DNA of 64,000 nt from Nonlabens sp. Hel1_33_55 (GTDB lineage Bacteria; Bacteroidota; Bacteroidia; Flavobacteriales; Flavobacteriaceae): the NCBI RefSeq assembly GCF_900101765.1, contig NZ_LT627735.1, forward strand, positions 1,426,001-1,490,000. The letters are read 5' to 3'. A program made the position numbers and the translations under genes. The notes beneath the pieces are model-generated. The model was not told the DNA's origin and searched no databases. It worked only from the letters and a program-made list of their open reading frames with translations. Shown here one piece after another: positions 1-9,717 of this stretch. Each line of letters starts with the position of its first letter. Within the stretch, counting starts at the first letter, position 1.

Positions 1-1034
1 TCATTAGCTATCATGAAAGTCGTTATAGGAATGTGCAAGCGACGTGCTTGTGCAGCCATGGTATAGCACTTCTCTACAATGTACTCATCCAAACCATTAG
101 AATTTTTATAATAGCGACCATCCTTCAATCGCAAGCAACTGGGTTTACCATCAGTGATCATGAAAATTTGCTTGTTGGTATTTCTTTTTCTCCGTAAAAT
201 GTCCATTGCCAACTGCAATCCAGCAACCGTATTGGTATGGTAGGGTCCTACTTTCAAATAAGGTAAATCTGCTATTTTAATAGGCCAAGCATCATTACCG
301 AAAACAATGATATCCAGCGTGTCTTTAGGATAGCGCGTGGTGATCAACTCGGCCAGCGCCATGGCGACCTTTTTTGCAGGTGTGATTCGATCTTCTCCAT
401 ACAAAATCATGGAGTGCGATATATCGATCATGAGCACGGTACTCATCTGTGCCTTGAACTGTGTGTCCTCAACAATCAAATCACTTTCTGAAAGATAGAA
501 ATCATCCATGCCGTGATTGATTTGTGCGTTGCGCAAACTTTCTGTCATGGAAATGCGATCCAGACCATCGCCAAATCGGTATTCTCTCAGGTCACCAGTA
601 TGCTCATCGCCAGAACCTAATTTATTGGTTTTGTGATTACCCACATTGCCCTTACGCATGTTCCCAAAAATCTGATTGAGTGCATGTTTGCGTAAAAGTT
701 GTTCCGTTTTTGCTGTTATGGAATATTTGCCTGGGCCATTTCCTTCACCATCGCCATCCTCATTATCCTCTCCATTGCCAGATCCATTGGGATCAAATTC
801 TTCTCGTATGTAACCGCGTTCCTTGAGATCCTCAATAAAATCATCAACGGTATATTCTGGTGTCGTGAGCTTATATTCTTTATCCAACTCTCTCAACCAG
901 TCAATAGCCTCATCAAAATCTCCTGAAGTATGCGTGATTAGCTCTTTAAAAATATCAAACAGCTTATCAAAAGGATCCAACTCTTTAGGATTGTAAAATT
1001 CGAATTTAAAACCGCTGCGTTCTTGTCTCGTCAT
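1..1034 (-). CDS. VWA domain protein, partial (C-terminus outside window)
   Basis: The reading frame is open from the ATG at 1034 to the left edge, giving about 344 residues with the C-terminus missing. The N-terminal half is charged and low in hydrophobic residues, with a Gly/Asp/Asn-rich linker near residues 80-100. A von Willebrand A domain follows: 'MIDISHSM' carries the DxSxS metal-ion (MIDAS) motif and 'MITDGKPS' is the later Asp-containing loop. Such proteins in Bacteroidota usually work with a MoxR-type AAA ATPase, which would lie beyond the left edge if present here. There is no signal peptide, so it is probably cytoplasmic. A near -7 element (TATCTTTA, 1046-1039) ends only 4 nt before the ATG. 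Confidence 0.85.
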   Translation of the reverse strand, partial: MTRQERSGFKFEFYNPKELDPFDKLFDIFKELITHTSGDFDEAIDWLRELDKEYKLTTPEYTVDDFIEDLKERGYIREEFDPNGSGNGEDNEDGDGEGNGPGKYSITAKTEQLLRKHALNQIFGNMRKGNVGNHKTNKLGSGDEHTGDLREYRFGDGLDRISMTESLRNAQINHGMDDFYLSESDLIVEDTQFKAQMSTVLMIDISHSMILYGEDRITPAKKVAMALAELITTRYPKDTLDIIVFGNDAWPIKIADLPYLKVGPYHTNTVAGLQLAMDILRRKRNTNKQIFMITDGKPSCLRLKDGRYYKNSNGLDEYIVEKCYTMAAQARRLHIPITTFMIAN

Positions 1035-1161
1035 AGTCTAAAGATAGTCGTGAAAAGGTCAGGAAATTTACTCAATTGGCGTTTTAACACGTCTTTAGGT
1101 GCGCCCGTGATAAGGTTAAAGTGTTGCGGTTTGTGGGTTGTGGTTAGTTTTGTTGTGAGTT

Positions 1162-1177
1162 CGCTTTCGCGAAAGCG
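1162..1177. repeat. 16-bp palindrome, copy 1 (intergenic)
   Basis: Perfect CGCTTTCGCGAAAGCG between the VWA gene and pyrophosphatase. It lies 9 bp upstream of the -7 element of the pyrophosphatase gene, so it overlaps the space where the -33 contact would be. Confidence 0.95.
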
Positions 1178-1186
1178 TATAAACCT

Positions 1187-1194
1187 TAAATTTG
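1187..1194 (+). promoter_or_regulatory. Promoter -7 element for pyrophosphatase
   Basis: TAAATTTG matches the Bacteroidota TAnnTTTG element. No TTG is found at the usual upstream distance. TTTC inside the palindrome at 1165-1168 has an 18-bp spacer and may substitute. The element lies before the ATG cluster at 1213-1225, and it rules out a TTG start at 1192. Confidence 0.65.
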
Positions 1195-1212
1195 CAGCCT
1201 TTTACAAAATTG

Positions 1213-1755
1213 ATGATTATGAAAATGAACCCGTGGCATGATGTGAGTTATGGTGAAAATGCTCCTGAAACGGTGACTGGAATTATTGAAATTCCAAAGA
1301 ACACGAGAGCCAAATACGAGCTGGATAAAGAATCTGGAATGCTAATTCTTGATCGAGTGATCTACTCTTCCATGTACTACCCTACCAATTATGGATTCAT
1401 ACCACGTACATACTGCGATGATCAGGATCCGCTTGATATATTAGTGCTTTCACAAATTGAGATCGTACCCATGTGTCTTGTTGAAGCGAAGGTTATAGGC
1501 GTGATGCAGATGATTGATGGTGGCGAGATGGATGATAAAATTATTGCAGTTGCGGCAAATGATATGAGCGTTGCTCATTACAACGACGTTTCTGAACTAC
1601 CTGAATTCTGGAAAAAAGAAATGCGCAATTTCTTTGAAGATTATAAAAAACTGGAAAAGAAAACGGTTGATGTTGAAGAGTTTCAGGGTCGCGCTAAGGC
1701 TATGGAGATTGTACAGCAAGCAATTGAGGATTATAAGAATAAGTTTGATAAATAA
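1213..1755 (+). CDS. ppa: Inorganic pyrophosphatase (family I)
   Basis: Hydrolyses pyrophosphate to phosphate in the cytoplasm, pulling biosynthetic reactions forward. The protein is about 180 residues, normal for soluble bacterial family I enzymes. '[17 protein letters not shown]' is the N-terminal substrate-binding segment, '[11 protein letters not shown]' and '[10 protein letters not shown]' carry the conserved Tyr and Asp residues of the active site, and a later 'DDKIIAV' segment adds a further Asp pair. Three in-frame ATGs (1213, 1219, 1225) are possible starts. I use the first one after the -7 element, but 1225 ('MNPWHDV') is equally plausible. It is a single-gene unit closed by a strong terminator. 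Confidence 0.95.
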   Translation: MIMKMNPWHDVSYGENAPETVTGIIEIPKNTRAKYELDKESGMLILDRVIYSSMYYPTNYGFIPRTYCDDQDPLDILVLSQIEIVPMCLVEAKVIGVMQMIDGGEMDDKIIAVAANDMSVAHYNDVSELPEFWKKEMRNFFEDYKKLEKKTVDVEEFQGRAKAMEIVQQAIEDYKNKFDK

Positions 1756-1774
1756 ACTGACGACTTGATTATTG

Positions 1775-1817
1775 AAAGGTCTGTCGAGATTTAATCCTCG
1801 ACAGACCTTTTTATTTT
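1775..1817 (+). terminator. Rho-independent terminator after pyrophosphatase
   Basis: Perfect 12-bp stem, AGGTCTGTCGAG (1777-1788) with CTCGACAGACCT (1797-1808), an 8-nt loop and then a T-rich tract. Confidence 0.9.
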
Positions 1818-1840
1818 AGACGTTGTATTAAATCACATGG

Positions 1841-2545
1841 ATGAAAAAAGTTATTAAAGTGCTCTTCAAATGTTTGTTGGGATTTTTACTACTCTTGGTT
1901 ATAGCTGGGGTGTGTTTAAAATTGGCTTTCAATGAAGACATACCTCAAGGAACACCTGGAGCACCAGCTGATGCCCTCGCAGAAAAAATGCTGGAGGCTA
2001 TCAACCATGAGGAGTACCTCAACGCTCAAAAAATCACATGGGCATTTAGAGATAAGAATCATTATGATTGGTTCCCACAAGAAAACCGAGTTGTCGTTTC
2101 TTGGGATGATATTGAAGTAAATCTTCTCACACAGCAAAATCAAAATAGTAGCGCAACAAAAAATGGCGTTTTCCTAGCTGGCGATGATCTGGAAGATGCC
2201 ATCGAGTACGCTTTGAAAAATTTCAATAATGATAGCTTCTGGATGGTAGCGCCTCACAAGATTATGGACCCAGGAACTGAACGAGAAATTATTAAAGAAG
2301 ATGCGCAGGAAAAGTTATTGGTAAGATATTCAAGTGGTGGATCGACGCCTGGAGATGTATATGTATGGAAACTTGATAGCAATTATCGACCTCAAAACTA
2401 TAAAATGTGGGTAAGTATCATACCGCTAGATGGTATTGAAGCAAAATGGGAAGATTGGGAGATGACTGAGGCTGGTTTTCCAATGGCGATGAAGAAAACA
2501 GTTTTTGGAGTTGAAATCCCTATTACTGAGGTTTCTGTTCAATAG
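1841..2545 (+). CDS. Membrane-anchored protein of unknown function
   Basis: I do not recognise this 234-residue protein. Residues 1-29 are Lys-rich followed by a Leu/Val-rich hydrophobic helix, so it is either an N-terminal membrane anchor or an uncleaved signal peptide. The rest is hydrophilic and rich in Trp and acidic residues, and is probably a periplasmic domain. No catalytic motif stands out. The start ATG follows the pyrophosphatase terminator by about 25 nt and no clear -7 element is seen. Its 3' end overlaps the convergent DoxX gene by 23 bp. Confidence 0.75.
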   Translation: MKKVIKVLFKCLLGFLLLLVIAGVCLKLAFNEDIPQGTPGAPADALAEKMLEAINHEEYLNAQKITWAFRDKNHYDWFPQENRVVVSWDDIEVNLLTQQNQNSSATKNGVFLAGDDLEDAIEYALKNFNNDSFWMVAPHKIMDPGTEREIIKEDAQEKLLVRYSSGGSTPGDVYVWKLDSNYRPQNYKMWVSIIPLDGIEAKWEDWEMTEAGFPMAMKKTVFGVEIPITEVSVQ

Positions 2546-2981
2546 TTTTAACCTCTTTTTTGACATTCCATAGGTTGTAATAATCCAACGAAAACTTGTT
2601 GTAGTAAATCCCTATTATCAAAGTGAGTTTGATTACCACAGTATAGGCGTGTTCTAATGCGCTAGGAAAGTCGTCCAGATAGTGAAACATCAACATGAAG
2701 AAAACCCCTATGCCAGTAGCCCATTGCAACGCGGCCTTAGTGTAGATACCAGTAAGTATCATTACCGCAAGGAAAAATTCCATAAACGGAATTATAGGAG
2801 TCAAATAGGCTAAAAACGCGATTGAAGAATCTTCTTCTAGATAACTCAGTGCGGTGAGCATAAAATTATCCATATCCATCAATCCTATCACCGCATGGAT
2901 CAATAGATATAAACCCAAACCAATTCTAAGCGCAGCATAAAGTAGGGTCCTGAGATCGCTTTTTGGGTAAAATCTACTCAT
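2523..2981 (-). CDS. DoxX-family membrane protein
   Basis: The 152-residue protein has four hydrophobic segments (about residues 12-35, 55-78, 83-102 and 108-128), the layout of the small DoxX/DoxD-like family. 'RIGLGLYLLIHAVIGL' in helix 1 and 'EFFLAVMILTGIYTKAA' in helix 3 fit that family. DoxX proteins are inner-membrane proteins, some linked to quinone or thiol redox metabolism, but the function here is unknown. It is transcribed alone and converges on the upstream unknown gene with overlapping 3' ends. Confidence 0.75.
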   Translation of the reverse strand: MSRFYPKSDLRTLLYAALRIGLGLYLLIHAVIGLMDMDNFMLTALSYLEEDSSIAFLAYLTPIIPFMEFFLAVMILTGIYTKAALQWATGIGVFFMLMFHYLDDFPSALEHAYTVVIKLTLIIGIYYNKFSLDYYNLWNVKKEVKTIEQKPQ

Positions 2982-3210
2982 AGAGTAACTTCAAAATTAT
3001 TAGTTCAACATAAAACTACAAAGGATCTACGTAAAGCAGTCCAGTAAGAATTATCACTACTGCGATATTACGACCTTCTACATTAATTATCGATTAAGTG
3101 ATAAGCAATTATCGACTTTAATCGAAAATATTTGAAAATCAAACTATTAATTTTTTTGATATAACATTATAAGGACTTGAATTACCTATGAGGTAACTTC
3201 GCAAAATTGC

Positions 3211-6051
3211 ATGAAAAATATGACCAAAACTGAAGATTTTATAGAAGTTCAAGGAGCTCGAGTACATAATCTAAAAAATATTGATGTTAACATTCCCAGA
3301 GAAAAACTAGTCGTTATAACAGGCCTGTCTGGATCTGGAAAAAGTTCGCTTGCTTTTGACACCATCTATGCGGAAGGTCAGCGTCGGTACATAGAAACAT
3401 TTTCTGCATATGCACGACAGTTTCTAGGTGGTCTTGAGAGACCAGATGTCGATAAGATTGATGGGCTTTCTCCGGTAATTGCGATTGAGCAAAAAACCAC
3501 TTCTAAAAGTCCACGTAGTACCGTTGGAACAATAACGGAGATCTACGATTTTCTTAGACTCTTGTTTGCTCGTGCTAGTGATGCTTATTCCTATAATACC
3601 GGCGAGAAAATGGTCAGCTATAGTGATGACCAGATCAGACAATTGATCATCGATGATTATGATGGTGAGCGTATCAATCTACTCGCACCAGTCATTCGCT
3701 CTCGTAAAGGTCATTATCGAGAATTATTTGAGCAAATTGCAAAACAAGGCTTTGTAAAAGTTCGTGTCGATGGTGAGATCGTGGATATTACCAAAGGCAT
3801 GAAGCTCGATCGCTACAAGACTCATGACATAGAAATTGTAATAGATCGTATACAGGTAGGAACTTCAGAAGAAGACGTGAAACGTCTGGATGAATCCATC
3901 AAGACAGCAATGTATCACGGTAATGACATTGCCATGATTGTTCCTCAAGGAAGCAAGGATGGTCGATACTTCTCGCGTAATTTGATGTGTCCCACAACAG
4001 GAATTTCTTACCCAGAACCAGAACCCAATAATTTTTCTTTCAACTCGCCAAAAGGCGCTTGCCAGACCTGCAATGGAATTGGAACATTGTATCAAGTGAA
4101 TCCAGATAAGATTATTCCAGATACATCTTTGAGCATCAAAAAAGGTGGACTGGCTCCATATCCAGATAATAAGAAAAATTGGATTTTTAAACAGCTGGAA
4201 CTCATCGCTACCAAGTTTGATTTCAAACTTACAGATCCATTGAGCGAGGTTCCAGATGCAGCCATCCAGATGATTTTATATGGCGGCAAGGAATCCTTGA
4301 ATGTAGATTCAAAGGAACTGGGCGTGAAACGCAATTACAAGATCGATTTTGAAGGGATCGCAAACTTTATAGACCAAACCTACCAGAATAATGACAGCAC
4401 CAGTCTGGTGCGCTGGGCAAAAGAGTTTATGGATAGGGTGACCTGCCCTAACTGTGAAGGAACTAGATTGAGAAAGGAATCGCTCTATTTCAAGGTCAAT
4501 GAGAAAAATATTGCAGATCTAGCCATGATGGATATCGTGCAGCTGGTGGCGTGGTTTGATGGTTTAGAGAGCTCGCTTTCGCGAAAGCAGAAACAAATAG
4601 CCACAGAATTATTGAAAGAGATCAGAGAACGTTTACAGTTTTTGCTGGACGTTGGTTTGGATTATTTGTCACTCAACCGTAGTGCTAAATCACTATCTGG
4701 TGGCGAGGCGCAACGCATACGGCTAGCTACCCAAATAGGGTCGCAGCTTGTGGGTGTATTGTACATCCTCGATGAGCCCAGTATTGGATTACACCAGCGT
4801 GATAACGAGAAATTGATCAACTCGCTGGAATCCTTGCGCGATGTTGGGAATTCTGTGATTGTGGTAGAGCATGATAAGGATATGATTGAACGTGCAGACC
4901 ATGTCATCGATATAGGTCCACGTGCAGGAAAGTATGGCGGTGAGATCATCAGTGAAGGCACACCAGCGGAAATACTCAAACACGATACCGTAACCGCTCA
5001 ATACCTCAACGGTAAAATGAAGATTGAAATTCCTGAGAAGCGGCGTAAAGGAAACGGTAAAAAGATCTCATTGAAAGGATGTACAGGTAACAACTTGAAG
5101 AATATTTCGGTTGATTTCCCATTGGGTAAAATGATTGTGGTTAGTGGTGTATCAGGAAGTGGTAAATCGACTTTAATAAACGAGACGCTCTACCCTATCA
5201 TGAATGCTCACTTTTTCTATGGAGTAAAAAAACCGATGCCCTACAAATCCATTAAAGGTTTGGATCACTGTGATAAAGTTATCGATATTAATCAAAGTCC
5301 TATAGGTAGAACACCGCGTTCAAATCCAGCGACCTATACTAAAACTTTTGACGAGGTAAGATCCCTTTTCGCAAAAACTCCAGAAGCACTTATACGTGGT
5401 TACAAGCCTGGACGTTTTAGCTTTAATGTGGTAGGTGGACGTTGTGAAACTTGCAAAGGTGGCGGTTTGCGAGTGATTGAAATGAACTTTCTGCCAGATG
5501 TATATGTGACTTGCGAGACTTGTCAAGGGAAACGATTCAATCGTGAAACGCTAGAAATACGATATAAGGGTAAATCGATCAGTGACGTATTGAACATGAC
5601 CATCAATGAAGCGACAGATTTCTTTGAACCTATACCAAAAATCTATCGCAAATTGAAGACAATAAAAGACGTTGGATTGGGTTACATTACCCTAGGACAG
5701 CAGTCTACAACTTTATCTGGTGGTGAAGCACAACGCATCAAACTAGCTACGGAACTATCAAAACGCGATACAGGAAATACCTTTTACATTCTAGATGAAC
5801 CTACAACAGGCTTGCATTTTGAAGATATTAGAGTATTATTACAAGTCCTCAACAAATTAGTTGAAAAGGGAAATACCGTTCTTGTCATTGAACATAACAT
5901 GGATGTCATTAAAATTGCAGATCATATTATAGATATAGGACTAGAAGGTGGTCGCGGCGGTGGCGAGGTTATCGCAACAGGAACTCCTGAGCAAGTCGCT
6001 AAAAACAAAACAAGCCATACGGCCAGATTTTTAAAGAAAGAATTGAAGTAA
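3211..6051 (+). CDS. uvrA: UvrABC system protein A
   Basis: DNA-damage recognition ATPase of nucleotide excision repair. At 946 residues it has the normal length. Both ABC modules are complete: Walker A motifs near residues 38-46 ('GLSGSGKSS') and near 645-655 ('GVSGSGKST'), and signature motifs '[12 protein letters not shown]' near 494 and '[12 protein letters not shown]' near 833. The C-terminal zinc module is canonical ('CETCKGGG' ... 'CETCQGKR'). The first zinc module shows only three cysteines ('MCPTTG' ... 'ACQTCNG'). A second ATG at 3220 is an alternative start. A copy of the window's palindrome at 4575-4588 encodes 'SLSRKQ' in the linker before the first signature. The LOG gene follows 4 nt downstream. 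Confidence 0.97.
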   Translation: MKNMTKTEDFIEVQGARVHNLKNIDVNIPREKLVVITGLSGSGKSSLAFDTIYAEGQRRYIETFSAYARQFLGGLERPDVDKIDGLSPVIAIEQKTTSKSPRSTVGTITEIYDFLRLLFARASDAYSYNTGEKMVSYSDDQIRQLIIDDYDGERINLLAPVIRSRKGHYRELFEQIAKQGFVKVRVDGEIVDITKGMKLDRYKTHDIEIVIDRIQVGTSEEDVKRLDESIKTAMYHGNDIAMIVPQGSKDGRYFSRNLMCPTTGISYPEPEPNNFSFNSPKGACQTCNGIGTLYQVNPDKIIPDTSLSIKKGGLAPYPDNKKNWIFKQLELIATKFDFKLTDPLSEVPDAAIQMILYGGKESLNVDSKELGVKRNYKIDFEGIANFIDQTYQNNDSTSLVRWAKEFMDRVTCPNCEGTRLRKESLYFKVNEKNIADLAMMDIVQLVAWFDGLESSLSRKQKQIATELLKEIRERLQFLLDVGLDYLSLNRSAKSLSGGEAQRIRLATQIGSQLVGVLYILDEPSIGLHQRDNEKLINSLESLRDVGNSVIVVEHDKDMIERADHVIDIGPRAGKYGGEIISEGTPAEILKHDTVTAQYLNGKMKIEIPEKRRKGNGKKISLKGCTGNNLKNISVDFPLGKMIVVSGVSGSGKSTLINETLYPIMNAHFFYGVKKPMPYKSIKGLDHCDKVIDINQSPIGRTPRSNPATYTKTFDEVRSLFAKTPEALIRGYKPGRFSFNVVGGRCETCKGGGLRVIEMNFLPDVYVTCETCQGKRFNRETLEIRYKGKSISDVLNMTINEATDFFEPIPKIYRKLKTIKDVGLGYITLGQQSTTLSGGEAQRIKLATELSKRDTGNTFYILDEPTTGLHFEDIRVLLQVLNKLVEKGNTVLVIEHNMDVIKIADHIIDIGLEGGRGGGEVIATGTPEQVAKNKTSHTARFLKKELK
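4575..4588. repeat. Palindrome copy 2 (in uvrA)
   Basis: 14-bp core GCTTTCGCGAAAGC in the coding sequence, read as Ser-Leu-Ser-Arg-Lys-Gln. Confidence 0.95.
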
Positions 6052-6055
6052 GCAC

Positions 6056-6745
6056 ATGAGAAAAGAAATAAGAGAAAAAGGATGGAATGATTTGAAAACC
6101 AATGACAGTTGGGCCACCTTTAAAATACTTTCTGAATTTGTAATGGGATTTGAACGCATGAGCCGCATAGGTCCATGTGTATCCATTTTTGGAAGCGCCA
6201 GGTTAAAACCTGACAATAAATATTACCAACTAGCCACAGAGGTTGCAGAAAAAATCGTGGAAAATGGTTATGGAGTCATCACTGGTGGTGGACCTGGAAT
6301 CATGGAAGCCGGAAACAAAGGTGCACATCTAGCTGGTGGTACATCTGTAGGTTTGAATATTGCATTGCCGTTTGAACAACACGACAATCCATATATCGAT
6401 AGTGATAAAAGTCTTGACTTTGACTATTTCTTTGCACGCAAGGTGATGTTTGTAAAATATTCCCAAGGTTTTGTAGTTATGCCTGGAGGCTTTGGAACGC
6501 TTGATGAGTTATTTGAGGCTATTACTTTAATACAGACTAAAAAAATAGGCCGTTTCCCTATAATCCTAATGGGATCTGAATTTTGGGAAGGTCTCATGGA
6601 CTGGATCAAGGGAACCCTAGATAAAAAATTCTTTACCATTAGTCCAGAAGATATTGACCTATTGCACGTTGTTGATACTAGTGAAGAAGCCGTGAAAATC
6701 ATAAATGATTTCTACAAGAAATATTCACTGAGTCCTAACTTCTAA
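6056..6745 (+). CDS. LOG-family (TIGR00730) nucleotide-processing protein
   Basis: The 229-residue protein has a Rossmann-like fold with both signatures of the LONELY GUY family: 'GGGPGIMEA' (residues 77-85) and 'PGGFGTLDE' (143-151). Characterised family members cleave ribose 5'-phosphate from (cytokinin) nucleoside monophosphates; in bacteria the natural substrate is often AMP or unknown. The N-terminal 40 residues extend beyond the minimal domain, as in the longer LOG subgroup. It starts 4 nt after uvrA and probably shares its transcript. Confidence 0.88.
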   Translation: MRKEIREKGWNDLKTNDSWATFKILSEFVMGFERMSRIGPCVSIFGSARLKPDNKYYQLATEVAEKIVENGYGVITGGGPGIMEAGNKGAHLAGGTSVGLNIALPFEQHDNPYIDSDKSLDFDYFFARKVMFVKYSQGFVVMPGGFGTLDELFEAITLIQTKKIGRFPIILMGSEFWEGLMDWIKGTLDKKFFTISPEDIDLLHVVDTSEEAVKIINDFYKKYSLSPNF

Positions 6746-6843
6746 TTTTGGATCAGTATTTGATCCAATGATGAGTCCCAAACTAACTCTCTCAATCGCA
6801 TTTTACCCAACTATCTTAATCGTTTTGCCCTAAACATTTCTAT

Positions 6844-9660
6844 TTGAAACCTTTGAGATTACTTTTTTTATTAATTCCGTTGATGTCGTTTTGTCAAAAG
6901 CAAACGAAGATCAATGCTTATCTCGATCCAACCACAGATCAGCTGGAAATTGAGCAGACGCTAACGATTACAAATGATTCTGACAGCGCTTGGGATCGTA
7001 TCGTATTGTTGGATTGGGCAAATTCTTTTAGCTCAAAAGAAACGGCGTTGGCAAATCGTTTTGCAGAGGATTTTAAAAATAGATTCCAGTTTGCCAAAGA
7101 TGAAGATCGCGGCCGCACGGTTTTAAATGATAATTCTGCTAGAGGAGATTACAAATTTCAAAGGTTGCCAGAACAGCAAGATATTGTAGAAATAATACTG
7201 GAAACGCCTTTGCAGCCAGGGCAAACCAAAAGCTTTGAAGTTGCCTACACGGTAAAGATCCCAGAAGATGATTTCACAAACTACGGTAAGACGAGTAATG
7301 GTGAATACAATCTAAAGTATTGGTATTTACATCCAGCCAATTTTATTGATGGTGAATGGGAATATTATTCTCATAAGGATCTGGATGACTTCTTTGGTAG
7401 TTCTATGGACTTTACCATCTCATTACATACTCCTTCCAATCTTTTCGCTACAAGCAACATTCCGCAGACTTTAGTTGCACCTACTGATGCAAGAAATAGC
7501 TACCTTTTTGAAGGTGAAAATTACGCTCAGGCAGATCTGTATTTACGCAAAGCAAAAGATCAATTCAAAACTTTTCAAGCGGACAGTTTGTTGATCACCA
7601 CAGATATTATGGAAGAAGATCTCGCTCCAGAAATGAAGCAACTTCTTCTCAACAAGATCTCAAAATTTTTGACTGAAAAGCTAGGGCCTTATCCGCATGA
7701 AGAGCTACTTATCTCAGATCGTTATTATAAGGAAAGTCCTGTTTTTGGACTTAGCTCGCTTCCCGATTTTATAAATCCGTTTCCTGCTGGTTTTACTTAT
7801 GAAGTAAGAATGTTGAAGGCTATGACGCGCAAGTGGCTGGAAGAAGGATTGAAAACCAACCCACGTGACGACTATTGGATCACTAGCTCTATTGCAGTTT
7901 ACACCATGATGGATTATCAAGAGCGCAATTATCCAGACTTGAAGATAGGTGGTAAATTCAGTAACATTTGGGGATTGCGCAGCTTCAACGCTGCAAAACT
8001 GGGTTTTAATGATCGATATGCATTGCTCTTTTTGAATACCTCTCGTCTCAATTTAGATCAGGCCATGACCACACCAGCAGATAGTCTCGTTAAATACAAT
8101 CAGGAGTTGGGAATTCCATACAAAGCTGGAGTAGGCCTATTATATCTGGACAATTACCTGCAGGATGATGCTCTGGAAAAGACTATTAAAAAGCTTTATC
8201 AAACCAATAATTACTCAAAGGCATCCACCAACGATTTTAGACGCATTCTCAATTCCTATACTAATAAGGAAACAGATTGGTTTTTTGAAGACTATATACA
8301 ATCCCACGTGCGTATGGATTGGAAGATTCGATCCATAAAGAAAAGCGAAGATTCTGTTGTGGTGAAGCTTAAAAATAAATCAGGTAGAATGTTGCCTGTA
8401 CCATTGTATGCGCTAGATAATGATAGCATCGTGAGCACCACGTGGTTGCCAGCATTTGCTAGAGATACTGTTGTTACGCTTTCGCGAAAGCGTGCTAACC
8501 GTATAGCTCTCAACTATGAACAGCTCATTCCTGAGTTCTCACAACGTGACAATTATAGAACCCTCAAATCATTTCCTAGTTTGAGCAGGCCATTGAGTTT
8601 GAAACTTTTCAAAGACGTTGAAGATCCTACCAAAACTGAAGTATTTCTGATACCTGATTTAGGTTACAATCTTTATGATGGCGTGAGCATAGGCACCCGG
8701 TTTTACAATGGAAACTTGTTGCCAAAACCGTTTAAATACGGCATCAACCCTACTTATGGAACCAATTCTAGAAAGCTGATAGGATCTTTAGGATTTCAAT
8801 ACAGCAGACCAATGGAAGACCGGTCAGAGCGACTGTATCAAGTGCGATATGGCGCAGGAGCAAATACGTATTCCTATGCAGATGACTTGATGTACAGACG
8901 TGTTTCTACCTACCTAAGTCTTTCTTATAGACCTGAGGATTTGCGCAGCAATAAACGTCAAAACTTGAGTTTTAGAAATATATTGGTCAATCGCGATAGA
9001 GATGAAAGTAATCCCGTAAATGAGCCTGATTATAATGTTTTTAGTATAAATTGGAATCACAGCGATCCTAACTTTAAAAGGTTTTTCTCGTATCGTATAG
9101 GAGCAGAAATTTCAGGGAAATTCGGAAAACTGAATGGTAGTGCAGAATGGCGCAAGTTGTTCAAGGATAACCGTCAGCTTAATTTTAGATTTTACGCGGG
9201 AACGTTCTTGTACAACGACACAGGAGATTCAAACTTTTTCTCTTATGCTCTTGACCGTCCAACAGATTATCTTTTTGATTACAATTACTATGGCCGTTCT
9301 GAGGATTCTGGACTTTTCTCGCAACAATTGATCGTTGCAGAAGGTGGTTTTAAATCTCAGTTGGAGCCGGCATTTGCTAATCGCTGGATCACAACACTCA
9401 ATTCTTCCTACAGTATCTGGAAATACATTTATGCTTATGGAGATGTAGGCCTAGTAAAGAATACGACAGTCGCTCCTAAATTTGTCTATGATAGTGGTAT
9501 CAGAGTCAATCTTTTACAGGATTATTTTGAACTCTACTTTCCAGTCTACAGCAATAATGGTTGGGAAATAGCTCAAGAAAACTATGATCAAAAAATCCGA
9601 TTTATAGTCACGCTGGACATCAATACATTTATCAATCTTTTCAACCGCCGCTGGTATTAG
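6844..9660 (+). CDS. M1-peptidase-like protein without HExxH, with C-terminal beta-barrel-like domain
   Basis: 938 residues from a TTG start. A signal peptide ends near residue 18 ('LMSFCQKQ'), so the TTG is needed to include it. Residues about 20-210 resemble the beta-rich N-domain of M1 aminopeptidases. Residues about 240-480 resemble the gluzincin and helical C-domains ('ASTNDFRRILNSYTNKETDWFFEDYI' region). Where the zinc motif HExxH and the downstream Glu should lie, the sequence reads 'LKAMTRKWLEEGL' and 'ITSSIAVY', so the catalytic residues appear to be missing. Residues about 580-938 alternate aromatic and polar positions with many Tyr/Arg and end in 'NRRWY', as in an outer-membrane beta-barrel. 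I infer a surface-anchored pseudo-peptidase. The palindrome at 8477 encodes 'LSRKR'. Confidence 0.7.
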   Translation: MKPLRLLFLLIPLMSFCQKQTKINAYLDPTTDQLEIEQTLTITNDSDSAWDRIVLLDWANSFSSKETALANRFAEDFKNRFQFAKDEDRGRTVLNDNSARGDYKFQRLPEQQDIVEIILETPLQPGQTKSFEVAYTVKIPEDDFTNYGKTSNGEYNLKYWYLHPANFIDGEWEYYSHKDLDDFFGSSMDFTISLHTPSNLFATSNIPQTLVAPTDARNSYLFEGENYAQADLYLRKAKDQFKTFQADSLLITTDIMEEDLAPEMKQLLLNKISKFLTEKLGPYPHEELLISDRYYKESPVFGLSSLPDFINPFPAGFTYEVRMLKAMTRKWLEEGLKTNPRDDYWITSSIAVYTMMDYQERNYPDLKIGGKFSNIWGLRSFNAAKLGFNDRYALLFLNTSRLNLDQAMTTPADSLVKYNQELGIPYKAGVGLLYLDNYLQDDALEKTIKKLYQTNNYSKASTNDFRRILNSYTNKETDWFFEDYIQSHVRMDWKIRSIKKSEDSVVVKLKNKSGRMLPVPLYALDNDSIVSTTWLPAFARDTVVTLSRKRANRIALNYEQLIPEFSQRDNYRTLKSFPSLSRPLSLKLFKDVEDPTKTEVFLIPDLGYNLYDGVSIGTRFYNGNLLPKPFKYGINPTYGTNSRKLIGSLGFQYSRPMEDRSERLYQVRYGAGANTYSYADDLMYRRVSTYLSLSYRPEDLRSNKRQNLSFRNILVNRDRDESNPVNEPDYNVFSINWNHSDPNFKRFFSYRIGAEISGKFGKLNGSAEWRKLFKDNRQLNFRFYAGTFLYNDTGDSNFFSYALDRPTDYLFDYNYYGRSEDSGLFSQQLIVAEGGFKSQLEPAFANRWITTLNSSYSIWKYIYAYGDVGLVKNTTVAPKFVYDSGIRVNLLQDYFELYFPVYSNNGWEIAQENYDQKIRFIVTLDINTFINLFNRRWY
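8477..8492. repeat. Palindrome copy 3 (in M1-like gene)
   Basis: Full 16-bp CGCTTTCGCGAAAGCG, read as Leu-Ser-Arg-Lys-Arg. Confidence 0.95.
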
Positions 9661-9665
9661 TTTTA

Positions 9666-9696
9666 TTGTAACTGGCATTGGGTTTTGCTATCTTTG
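9666..9696 (+). promoter_or_regulatory. Promoter for the fused E1 gene
   Basis: TTG at 9666-9668, a 20-bp spacer, then TATCTTTG at 9689-9696, a full match to the Bacteroidota promoter. It excludes the in-frame TTG at 9685 as the translation start and supports ATG 9718. Confidence 0.8.
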
Positions 9697-9717
9697 AGGA
9701 TAAACCATTTTCCACAC

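Noticed and set aside
1023..1241. 72-codon ORF on the plus strand between the VWA gene and pyrophosphatase
   Set aside because: It overlaps the VWA start, the palindrome, the promoter and the pyrophosphatase start in another frame; no protein features.
7681..7760. 'PHEEL' segment as the zinc-binding HExxH of the M1-like protein
   Set aside because: The motif is His-Glu-Glu-Leu-Leu; the second His is missing and the location is before the expected catalytic region.
9685..9717. TTG start at 9685 for the fused E1 gene
   Set aside because: It lies upstream of and across the -7 element (9689-9696), so it would not be in the mRNA; ATG 9718 is used.
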